Shown piece by piece: positions 55,568-64,000 of a stretch of 64,000 nucleotides of DNA (positions are counted from its first letter, which is position 1; each line of letters starts with the position of its first letter). The notes under the pieces are model-generated. The model was not told where the DNA came from, did no database searches, and worked only from the letters and a program-made list of their open reading frames with translations. The translations under genes were made by a program, and so were the position numbers. This DNA comes from Sordaria brevicollis (lineage: Eukaryota > Ascomycota > Sordariomycetes > Sordariales > Sordariaceae): NCBI GenBank assembly GCA_033439795.1, contig JAUTDP010000001.1:5332001-5396000 (forward strand). Direction: 5' to 3'.

Positions 55568-57938
55568 GGTAAGCGGCGGAGTAGAAATTGGTGAAAAGAC
55601 GATGACTTGACTGTTTTTGTGATGTTTAAAAGAAAATGGCTATCTTCGAGCGGAAAATGTCTGTTGGTTCCAACATGCATACTCAGCCCCCGAAACCACA
55701 ACATGTGAGGCCCAAAAGGGAAGGTGAACCCACGAAGGTAGGACCAACTGCTTAGCCAGGGCCTCACCAGCAATCCCTCAGCCCGGGATTCACCCGGCCA
55801 AGTTTTCATTGTGGGTGTGGTCTATGAGCGCGTTGTTGTCGTCGCGGGCTCATCAATGAGTAGCTCCTTAAGGCCATCGTCCTGTGAGATGGAGTGTTGG
55901 TCGTCGCCTTCGAAGGCGACTCGCTCTCGAAGGCACGGTTGTAAGGTGGACGAGACATGAAAAAACTCGGTTGTTGGTGGATTGTGCAGTAGGAGGTATC
56001 TCTCTGGCTGGATTATAATCTTCACTTCGTGGGAATGAACTTGAACCTCCAGATGTAGAACCTGAGCTATTCAAAATGGCAGGCGTGTTGAAAACCCTGT
56101 GCCACCATTTCCCTTCGCTCTTTCCCTGTGGTACACATACCTAGAGGTACGTGAGAGCCGTCGCCAAAACAACTGCAAGAGAAAGACCGATCGCAAGACA
56201 AATGCGACATGTACCCCGCCCATGCTCGTGCACTGCATCTTCCTTGCAGTGATTGGTATTCCAGTAAAATGTCCGGGATTTCCATTCTCCAGTTTTTCTT
56301 TCGGTTTTCTTTTCCTTCCTCACCCTTCACCTTTAGTTCAACAAGTGAAGTGCAACAATCCATCCGGGATTCAATTATCGCCATCATGTTCCGCGCAGCC
56401 TGGGCGGCCATCACCAAGTGTCACCGGGGTCGCCATGTCTGGAATCCCGTCCGGAAACCGTGTAAGACCATTGGCTGGCTAAGCCCTGAATGTGAGTAAT
56501 CGCCCCTGTTAGTCACGTTAGTGCATGGACGCCGTTAGAGCTACTATAGGTTGACTTCCAGCGGGACTCGCTAACAGTAATACATCGCATCCTCTGTAGC
56601 TTACCGTTTTGCCCGAAACACACCGTTTTGACTGGGAAAATCTTCGGGTTTCCTGGTCACGACAACATCGGTTCCATGAAGCCCTACATGACACTCCGGC
56701 AAAGCACGCGCCGACAATATGATATGTGCCTCGAAGCATCATAGCAATCATCGGCGGAGACAATCACGGCCGCCGCATGTAGTCGGGCCAAACTGGCTAA
56801 TGAACGTGGACAAGGAAAGGGGACCGGTCATCTCCTAGGCTGATCTCGCGGTCTTCGACAGCTTCGTTTCCTGTTGCCCACAATACACTTCGAGCGGCAG
56901 AGTTGGACGGTATACTCGCGAAGAACACCACGTCAACATACCAAAGAGCGAGACGAATATTAGTGGTGTTCTGGGAGAGCAACTTTACCGATTCCGGCTG
57001 GCAGTTACACTGTTGTCCAGCTCACTCGTTCTGGTGGACTTGTATTGGGGGGCTGCGGGAGCCTACCGACCTTGGGAAGGTTCAAGGAAACCCGCATTTT
57101 ACCGGCAGAACCACCAGAACATCCACGCCGAAGAAAGGCGAGGAAGAATAAGCCAATACCTGAACTGTTCGCAGACTACGTCGTCAAAGAGACGCCAGAA
57201 GTCTTCACGTCTGCCACCAAGGCGGCAGGGAAACTCTAAGCCAACGCTTGCCAAACGATAATGAGTAGGTGTAAAGTCAATCAAGCACAAGCACGTAGAA
57301 GCAAGCAAGTATAAGCACTTGCTTGACCGGCTTGACTTGCCTTGTTTCTAGCGCAGCAACTTTAACAAGCTTACCACGTGGATGCTGTACCCAGGTCGAC
57401 ACTTCCCGCAGGAAGAGTACCAGCTTGGGTTGAAGGTCTTGCAGGCTGATGCACTTGCTGAAACTGGGAAGCAACCTTGATGTCCTGTGGCCTGTGAATG
57501 CACTCGACTCAGATGATATCGAAGTGGAATGTGAGATTATGCCGTAGGAAGTCCGCAACCTGGGCCGCCTTCAGACTGTTCTTTCCCAATCACAGGTACT
57601 CCCTCCCAGGGTATTTAGCGTGGCCCGCGGGCTGGTTTCCTTTTCACCTCCCCGCTTCGACAACCAGAACCGAAGCATTATTGTTGTCGCTGTTCAGTCT
57701 CCGACAGATTAGACCTACATCGGTAGCAACCCTTAACGTATCACTAAGTCACAACAATCATCCTCAAGCCGGTACATACCTTGGCCCAATCTTCGATGCG
57801 ACAATCTGCTTGTATATGCCATCGACAACCAAGCTGACAAGCTAAAATACATTAACAGCGACCGCACGCACTCCATCACCATTACCACAAACTATTCGAT
57901 CTCAGCCACTCGCGATACAACATTGACGGACATCCAAG
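55568..57938. other. Intergenic, no gene recognised
   Basis: A 2.4-kb stretch between the GFA gene and the Cys-rich cluster. The frames are short and show no domain. The last 200 bp must hold the promoter of the first Cys-rich gene. Confidence 0.45.
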
Positions 57939-58193
57939 ATGTGCAGAAACTTGATCTGGCACACCGTGTGCAACCACTGCACGAGCCTCGTTTTTGTCGA
58001 CGCCAGAGAGGAGCCATGTCAGAACTTCCTGGCAAGGAAAGATTTAAGAGGGGAGTGGACGCAGGGGCCTGAGTATTGCACAAGGGTTGAAAACATGCTG
58101 GTAAACACCGAGCGCTTGGGTTCTTGCCACTATTGCGAGGAAAGACCAGCAAAGCAAAGTGGCCGGGATGAAGGGAGAAGGGTGGCTGCTTAG
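57939..58193 (+). CDS. Small Cys-rich protein, array member 1
   Basis: 84 aa starting MCRNLIWHTVCNHC at an ATG preceded by ACATCCAAG, a context shared with the two downstream paralogues. Conserved positions are Cys2, His8, Cys11, Cys14, Cys27, a further Cys (47 here, after a six-residue insertion) and a terminal CHYC pair (63/66). Seven Cys plus one His are the right number for two four-ligand zinc sites. There is no signal peptide or membrane span, so a cytosolic or nuclear protein is more likely than a secreted one. I do not recognise a named family. The Lys/Arg/Asp-rich tail after the last Cys is the least conserved part. Confidence 0.75.
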   Translation: MCRNLIWHTVCNHCTSLVFVDAREEPCQNFLARKDLRGEWTQGPEYCTRVENMLVNTERLGSCHYCEERPAKQSGRDEGRRVAA

Positions 58194-58337
58194 ATGATGA
58201 TTGATGATGGCAGCCTCGACAGCGGGGATGGATATATGGGTCAGTATGTTGCTGCTAAGTTCATGGTGGACCACCCGTCATGATACACTTTTACATCAAA
58301 CAACGCAGCTTTTGACAAGAAGTTAGGTTGGGATTCG

Positions 58338-58345
58338 TATATAAG
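58338..58345 (+). promoter_or_regulatory. TATA box of the second Cys-rich gene
   Basis: TATATAAG lies 105 bp upstream of the favoured ATG at 58450 and 24 bp upstream of an in-frame ATG at 58369. If transcription starts about 30 bp downstream of the box, the first ATG would sit at or before the RNA start, which supports 58450. Confidence 0.5.
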
Positions 58346-58449
58346 AATTCCCCGAGAAACCCAAACGGATGTCGAAACCCCAACAACGAACCATAACAAA
58401 GACTTTACTACAACGCCTTACAACCAACCAACGTACACGGATATCCAAG

Positions 58450-58665
58450 ATGTGCAAAAACTTTATCTATCACACGGTGTGCAAAAATTGCGGCAGGCTA
58501 GTTTTCGTTGGAACCCGAGAGATGGACTGCGCGAAGGTCACGGCCGATCCTAACAAGGGTCGGAGAGATTGCGGAGGGTTTAAAAACGAGGTGGTGGAAA
58601 GAATATACTTGGACTCATGCGCAACTTGTAGGAAGAAAGAAGCAGAGGAGGAGGAAAGAAAATGA
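58450..58665 (+). CDS. Small Cys-rich protein, array member 2
   Basis: 71 aa from MCKNFIYHTVCKNC. The frame is open further upstream to an ATG at 58369, but the ATG at 58450 has the same ATCCAAG leader and the same N-terminus as both paralogues. Ligand-like residues are Cys2, His8, Cys11, Cys14, Cys27, Cys41 and the pair Cys57/Cys60 (CATC), which align without gaps with member 3. The C-terminus is a Lys/Glu run. No signal peptide. Confidence 0.75.
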   Translation: MCKNFIYHTVCKNCGRLVFVGTREMDCAKVTADPNKGRRDCGGFKNEVVERIYLDSCATCRKKEAEEEERK

Positions 58666-58934
58666 GCGCATTACGTACTCGGAGACACACACAAGCTAGA
58701 ACAAGTAACTCTTAGAGGAATAACAGCGTAGAGGGAATAGCAGGAATTTAGATCATTCTATAGAGTCTCACAGTCATGGAACAATATCTCTCGTCCTCAT
58801 GAACTTGTAAATCGGTAGGTTTCAAGCTAGGAATGTACAGCCCATCACTAAACATGATGCACGAGGTTGTTAAGCAATGATCCACTAATCACCATCGGTC
58901 CGTACCCTTCTGCATGCTCCCTTGGGCTCGTCGA

Positions 58935-58942
58935 TATATAAA
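58935..58942 (+). promoter_or_regulatory. TATA-like box upstream of the third Cys-rich gene
   Basis: TATATAAA, followed by GG, lies about 290 bp upstream of the ATG at 59231. A second TATA-like string at 59,194-59,200 lies too close to the ATG to serve a normal leader. Confidence 0.4.
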
Positions 58943-59230
58943 GGCGCATATAACCCCAAGAGGAAATGAATATAGAATGGTTGTTCTGTTCAAAATGAAC
59001 CATCAACCACGTTACAACTGTGGCCCATAGTATACACCTATGACAAATGATCCCTTTCAAGCTCCACCTAAAAAGGCGACTTACAAACCGAGATACCAAC
59101 CTCTTCATGCCTCGCAAACGCCAAAGTTACAACTACAAATAACTTCACCCTCATCAGGGGCAGCTCATGTACCCATTACGACTAAACCGTCTTCTATATA
59201 CAGTAAACTAAGAAATACAGGTATCCAAGG

Positions 59231-59455
59231 ATGTGCAGAAACCTGATCTGGCACACGGTGTGTAGGACGTGCAAGAAGCTAGTCCACGTCGAAACCGAAG
59301 AGGAGAAATGCGACGAGGTCGAGCTCGATGCCACCAAATACTGGGGAGATTGTGAAAAGTCAGAAAACGAGTTGGTGGAAACGGAGTACATCCTCCTTTG
59401 CGCTATTTGCGAGAAGGAGATTTTTGGTGAGGAGACTGGGGCGTCTGCTTTTTGA
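59231..59455 (+). CDS. Small Cys-rich protein, array member 3
   Basis: 74 aa from MCRNLIWHTVCRTC, preceded by ATCCAAGG. The first ten residues equal those of member 1. The spacing of Cys2, His8, Cys11, Cys14, Cys27, Cys41 and Cys57/Cys60 (CAIC) equals that of member 2. The centre is markedly acidic (ETEEEKCDEVELDATKYWGD), unlike the basic-acidic mix of the others, so the paralogues have diverged in charge while keeping the putative metal ligands. Confidence 0.75.
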   Translation: MCRNLIWHTVCRTCKKLVHVETEEEKCDEVELDATKYWGDCEKSENELVETEYILLCAICEKEIFGEETGASAF

Positions 59456-60222
59456 GCCTTGATTGATGTCGGAGGCTAGAAAATAGGTAGGGATTTAATA
59501 CCGAAGAGTTTAAAAAGCTACGTAATACAAATCTCCTAGGTCCAGGTACTCCTAAAGTGCGATCTTCTATCTACATACCCATAGACATCAAAAAACAGGC
59601 CTCACTCGCTACCTCCCCCCCTTTATTCCTAGGTATCCGCCATTCACCTTCTCAAACGGCTCAATACCCCTAAACGTGTGCCTGACGTCCGAATCCACGT
59701 GGTTCCTCCCCTGCCAGGGACGGGCAGAACTTTGTGGTTCTGAGCCAGGGGAGATGTGCAGAACCGAGGACTAGATATGGACGTGCCATGCACATGGTCA
59801 GTCTACCTAGGTCTCGTGTAAAGACTGGAGAATTAGGTAGATAGGTAAAAAGGGTTTGGATAAATACTTACTATACTTCCACGGACATAGTATTTCTTGG
59901 TGGTAGCTCGAGAGCCTCGAGGGAGTCAATTGGGGGCCGTCAATTGTGTCTCGCGTCAGAATCGAAGGTAGAGGTAATCACAAGTTTCAAGGGAAGCCAA
60001 AACAACGCGTTCGTAACTCAATGCCATTCATGCTATATCATGGGGCCTGTATCCCCAGACTCTGTGTCTCATATGTAGACCTCCAAAGGGCGGTGGGTAT
60101 GTCCATGCCCCGGCCTCTGCTCTTTTTGTTTTCCAAACCAATCACCCCAACCCATATGTACAAGAAGAAAAGAAAAGAAATTGTTACATCAGAAGGAAGA
60201 GAAGAAATAAGAGGACAGCGCT
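59456..60222. other. Intergenic, no gene recognised
   Basis: Between the Cys-rich array and the TauD-type gene. The opposing genes converge here. No coding frame supported. Confidence 0.45.
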
Positions 60223-61512
60223 TTACTCGGCATCAAGAGGAGCCTTAGGAGGGGTGTTGTTGACCTGAACACCACCGCGCTTCTTCTCGTTGCTGTCGGG
60301 CATGGGAAGGGCCCAGCCGCCCTCGGACTCGGGAGTAGCGAGCCAAAGACGGAGGAGATGACGGCGGGGAGCGGGAGGAGCGAAGTCTGTTTGTTGTATG
60401 TTAGCATCATCATCCATCTCACCATCATCAGCGAAGAAGAGTAACTCACCCCTGTAGGCAGTACGAGCATGCAACAAATGCGCATTGCTCAAGAACTGGA
60501 TATCACCAACCTCCAGAACCATATGTAGCGCCAGCCTCTGGCACGTCTCCTCCAGAATTTGCATAGCCCTCAACTGCTCCTCGCTGAGCGCGGGGATCAG
60601 ACCCTTGTCGGAGAATCTGGTAAGGGACTTGACATAGTAGGGATCCCACTTGCAGTAGACTCTGCCCTTGCCACCGTTCTCAATGTAAACAATCGGCTGC
60701 CTGATCCACTCCTCCTGGCCCTCGCTGATCTCGCCCTTGCGATCAAAGTACCAAATCGGCTTGGTCAGAAGCTCAGCAACGTCGGGGTGTTCCTTCTGGA
60801 GGGTGTTCCAAACGTGGTGCACAGAGACGATATCCGACTCACCACCCTCCTGAGCACGGTGGACGCAAAGCAGACCGACGATATCGCCATCATCAGCATG
60901 GAAAAACTGGCGCGCCGCGGTGCGGTAGATGCGGACGGTGTGGATCTGGGTCGGATCATCGCCGACGTCCTTGACGTGGCCCAGGACGTGGCCGCGTCCG
61001 TTCTGCGAGATGAAGTAACCAAGGTAGGTGCCCAGACCCATGTACGCGACGGCGTTCTTGTGGGCGCCCCAGACGTCAGCGGGGAAGCGCTTGAACAGAA
61101 TGAAACCCTTGCCGTTCAGGAGGTCATCGCGAAGCTCAGTGAGGACCTTGCCGAGCTTGGGAAGGGGGAAGTTCTCCTTGGAGATACCGGTCAGGGGGGT
61201 GCCGGAGGCGATGAAGGCGTCGGCGGTGTCGGAGAGCTCTTGGACTTCTTCATCGGTGAAAGGGTGCACCCAGCGCTCGGGGTTGTTGACAAAGTCTTCG
61301 CGCTTCCAGACGGTGGGGCCGGAGATCTCGGTAGGGAACTCGGAGTAGGGCTTGAGGACGTCGTAGAGGGGAGGGTGCTGGCCCGAGGTGCGGATGCCGT
61401 CGGGGAAGATGTCCCGGGGGGCGTCTTGGTTGTGGTAGGCGTTCTTGTGCTTGAAGACGGGAGTGGCGCCGGCCTGGGTGGCGGCCTCGTCGACGAGAAC
61501 TCCGGGAGCCAT
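60223..61512 (-). CDS. TauD/TfdA-family 2-oxoglutarate-dependent dioxygenase
   Basis: Exons 61512-60450 and 60386-60223 (62-nt intron, GTGAGT donor, ACAG acceptor) give 408 aa. The jelly-roll core shows KGFILFKRFPADVWG, the HxD iron pair in FFHADDGDIVGLL, DIVSVHHVWNTL, GDIQFLSNAHLLHARTAYR with the distal His, and RHLLRLWLATPE carrying the Arg that holds 2-oxoglutarate. These define the TauD/clavaminate-synthase-like family. The common fungal relatives of this length have no assigned substrate. Sulfonate use (taurine) is possible but not readable from the sequence. There is no transport signal. It is upstream-facing with respect to the LRR gene. The 5' flank to 61,700 is pyrimidine-rich on the minus strand, consistent with a strong promoter/leader. 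Confidence 0.9.
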   Translation of the reverse strand: MAPGVLVDEAATQAGATPVFKHKNAYHNQDAPRDIFPDGIRTSGQHPPLYDVLKPYSEFPTEISGPTVWKREDFVNNPERWVHPFTDEEVQELSDTADAFIASGTPLTGISKENFPLPKLGKVLTELRDDLLNGKGFILFKRFPADVWGAHKNAVAYMGLGTYLGYFISQNGRGHVLGHVKDVGDDPTQIHTVRIYRTAARQFFHADDGDIVGLLCVHRAQEGGESDIVSVHHVWNTLQKEHPDVAELLTKPIWYFDRKGEISEGQEEWIRQPIVYIENGGKGRVYCKWDPYYVKSLTRFSDKGLIPALSEEQLRAMQILEETCQRLALHMVLEVGDIQFLSNAHLLHARTAYRGELLFFADDGEMDDDANIQQTDFAPPAPRRHLLRLWLATPESEGGWALPMPDSNEKKRGGVQVNNTPPKAPLDAE

Positions 61513-63110
61513 TTTGGATGTGTGTGTGAGTGAGGGTGGGAAGTGTGGTGAGTGAAGAGAGGCTCAAAAACCGAAGGGGTGAGGAGTGTCTTTGAGGAAG
61601 ATATGAGTGAGTGTCGAGTGGTTGAGAGTCTGCTAGATGCAAATGTAGTGAGAAACTCGAGGGGGTATATAAGAAGATATATGAAACTGTTTGATGATGA
61701 TTCAAACACCGAAAACCATCACGAACCTACCACCGTCTTTATAATCCCTTATAGCGATCCTATAGCGGTCGTTGTTGTGTTGCTGCTGTGCTTGCTGGTG
61801 TCGATTGCGTGATACATTAGCCGGCTAGGCTAACCCCAACCGAGTGGACGGATGGGCGACGGTGCAATCGCACCCCAAGGTCATTGCGATATCCCGAGAT
61901 TCGATGGCGTGCTCATTTGGTGATGACGTGAAGTCGTTCAACCCCGCAAATCTTCCCTCCCACAACATTTCGGGACGGTCTTTGAAGCAAATAAAAGCTT
62001 CTAGACGTCGATAAGATGCCGTTTTCTTTGTCCATCCCATTCGTAGACCCCCCCTGTCCACGGCCCAAAAGGGAAAAGGGGGTTGGTGTAAGTGGTGACG
62101 GGTTAGGGTTGAGTATGGTGGTGGTCTTGGCGAACAATTGCGCCATCGCCCCGATCTACAACCATCGCCATCTTTACCAGTGTCCCCTCCTCGTGAAAGG
62201 TGATTTCTCACCAATGGCTGTTGTTGCCGAGCGAGTGGACGGACGGAATGACAATCGAGCCGCCGCAACAAGTTTCTGAGCTTTGGCCGCCGTTACTACG
62301 ACCTCAACATGTGCATTTGATTGTGCTGCTAACCCAACATCGGACGACTTTTCCGACACTTTGGGATGGCTCGGATGCAGTCACTTGACTAAGATGCAGG
62401 ATGGTGATGTTCTTGCCCGTTCTCGTACTAGATTTGTGTTTGTGATGGGGATGGGAGTCCGAAGGGGTGGCACTCTGACGGCCCGCCCTGAGCACGACAT
62501 GCTCAACGTCCTCCGAAACCGCTTACTTGCGGATATCAATGTTCATCAGCACGAAGATTGACGAGTACGTACCCATTTGCTCTGGGTGGTCACGGAGGAT
62601 CAGTTGAAACGTGGATTTTATCAGATAAGATCTTGTGAGCTACGTACCAAAGCAGTTTTTCTCTATCACCATCTCTTGTCCGACTGTGCCTCGGCATTTG
62701 TCCTCCGGTGCATGTCCGTTCTTTGTGTTACCGTTCCAATATCGAACCTATCCGCACTTGTACCTAATAGAACCGGTCTCTCAAACTTGTCCCAACACCT
62801 TCCTCCTCGGTGGAAAGTTCACGAACTGCCTCTTGTCGGAAGAGTATGATCAATCGTCATAGTTGAGAGAGGGCTCGACTAGGACGAGTCCATATTCCGA
62901 TCTCCCAGCGCGATGGTCATGACGCCTTCTTTCCAGAGTTGAGTTCTGAAACAAGATCAACCAACCGGTGATTCCTTCCAGTCCACCACACAAACTTCTT
63001 CCAGCGCTGAACTAATCCTGACACTTCTTCCCAGATCTCCGTTTCGAAACCGAAGAAGCAAAGATCAACCAACGCTCTGGCGCCCGGTGTTGCTTGTTTC
63101 CCGACCCCTT
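61513..63110. other. Intergenic, no gene recognised
   Basis: About 1.6 kb containing the TauD-type gene promoter. The short frames in both directions show no domain. Confidence 0.45.
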
Positions 63111-64000
63111 TTAGTCTGACCTGGAACCCTCCTTCTCCAATTCTGCCTCCTCGCGCTTACAGTTATCCATCAGGGCTCGAATCTCTTGCACATCCGCTGC
63201 GGTCACCGACACTTCCAAGGCACGCATCTTCAATTCCTCTAGCAGGACCGGGTCGGAGGTGACCAACAGAGGCCTTTTGTTTTCAGCGGCGGGGTAAACG
63301 ACCTCACGGTCAATGGGGTCATGCCTGCTGTTGCTGTTGGTGGTGCTGTGCTGGTCACGCAGGAATGCCTGTATATTCTCGTCCTGTGGTTTTCTGAAAT
63401 CCACCCCGTTCCCCTCCACGAAAAGCTTCTCCCAGGCTTGCTCGGTCCGGTCTGGAAGCGGCTCCATGTCATCGGCATCCGGGCTCAACGGTTCCGCGCC
63501 GGTTGCATTGGGATCCATGTTATCGGCATCCGGGTTCAACGGTTCCGCGCCGGGTGCATCGGGACCCATGTCAAAATGGCCGGCTCTGACATCCTCGGTC
63601 GTGACGAAGAAGTTGTAGTGGTCCTGGTAGGGGATGCGGCCAAAGCGGCCAGGCTCCAGAGTCGACCACTGAGCTCTCGGTGTGGTATGGTTGTTGACAA
63701 AGTTCAACAGACTCTGCGGAGGGATGTACTCATATAACCTGGCCCAAACTGGTCTGGTGCTCCCGTTGACTTTCTTTAGAGCCAGACTTCTAGCTCTAAT
63801 GACGCTCACCATCCAGTCGACCGAAGTCACCTCGAACTTGTCGAGCTTCAGGTTCAGTCTGGCCAGATGCTTGATGGTGGCAAAATCGAGGCGGCAGTCG
63901 GATAACTCAATGGCGCGCAGAGTATCGGCATGGCGCTGGACAAACTTTGCGAGCCCAGCATGGCTGTAACTGATGTTTTCCAGGCTAAGACAGCGAAGCT
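63111..64000 (-). CDS. LRR/F-box-like protein, N-terminal part outside window
   Basis: The frame is open from the stop at 63111 to the window edge, so the start lies beyond 64000. The visible N-terminal end has leucine-rich repeat character (LRCLSLENISYSHAGLAKFV, then TLRAIELSDCRLDFATIKHLARL). This pattern is common in the C-terminal halves of Sordariales F-box proteins. It is followed by IPYQDHYNFFVTTEDV and a hydrophilic tail with a 17-residue tandem duplication (GAEPL-PDAD-M-P type). The C-terminal end is charged and helical. F-box function itself cannot be seen in this window. Confidence 0.7.
   Translation of the reverse strand, partial: LRCLSLENISYSHAGLAKFVQRHADTLRAIELSDCRLDFATIKHLARLNLKLDKFEVTSVDWMVSVIRARSLALKKVNGSTRPVWARLYEYIPPQSLLNFVNNHTTPRAQWSTLEPGRFGRIPYQDHYNFFVTTEDVRAGHFDMGPDAPGAEPLNPDADNMDPNATGAEPLSPDADDMEPLPDRTEQAWEKLFVEGNGVDFRKPQDENIQAFLRDQHSTTNSNSRHDPIDREVVYPAAENKRPLLVTSDPVLLEELKMRALEVSVTAADVQEIRALMDNCKREEAELEKEGSRSD
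63466..63568 (-). repeat. Two tandem 51-bp coding repeats
   Basis: Two adjacent near-identical units, each encoding 17 residues of the form GAEPL(N/S)PDAD(N/D)M(D/E)P-(x)3. Only a few bases differ, so the duplication is recent or homogenised. Confidence 0.8.

Noticed and set aside
60559..61533. 324-codon open frame on the plus strand
   Set aside because: It is the mirror of the TauD-type gene, with Gly/Val/Asp-rich low complexity.

Overview
This is nuclear DNA of a filamentous ascomycete, most likely Neurospora or a close Sordariales relative. The genes carry short introns (about 50-200 nt) with GTRNGT donors. There are two HET-domain genes and a CYP53-type P450. The first 4.8 kb is almost free of CpA/TpG dinucleotides and open frames, which is the signature of repeat-induced point mutation (RIP). 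The species itself is an inference.

Layout. 1-~4,850: RIP-destroyed Ty1/copia-type retrotransposon on the minus strand. ~4,850-7,770: no gene recognised. 7,773-19,209: housekeeping and metabolic genes: an Rvs161/Hob3 BAR protein (-), peptidyl-tRNA hydrolase (+), a mitochondrial-looking 2OG-Fe dioxygenase (-), a class II aldolase/adducin-head protein (-), a small mitochondrial membrane protein (+) and a bZIP factor (+). 19,487-19,835: a 349-bp TIR element with TA flanks. 22,064-28,114: a coiled-coil protein and two HET-domain genes whose frames are broken (all -). 28,489-41,410: a D-2-hydroxyacid dehydrogenase, a membrane protein, a GH64-like protein, an F-box protein, a four-TM protein and S-adenosylmethionine decarboxylase spe-2 (all -). 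43,760-53,150: cytosolic Fe-S scaffold ATPase cfd1 (-), a long disordered repeat-bearing protein (+), a CYP53-type benzoate hydroxylase (+), tRNA-Thr(AGU) (-) and a small disordered protein (-). 54,425-55,567: a tandem-GFA-domain protein (-). 57,939-59,455: three tandem small Cys-rich paralogues (+), which are the best candidate for something undescribed. 60,223-61,512: a TauD-type dioxygenase (-). 63,111-64,000: an LRR/F-box-like gene running off the window (-).

The genes do not form one pathway. They are individually transcribed units. Core functions are endocytosis/actin, translation rescue, polyamine synthesis and Fe-S assembly. Interspersed are accessory functions: allorecognition HET genes, aromatic catabolism, glucanase, oxygenases and the Cys-rich array. 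Exon borders were read by eye from splice signals and frame continuity. Family assignments rest on motifs recognised by eye, with no database search.
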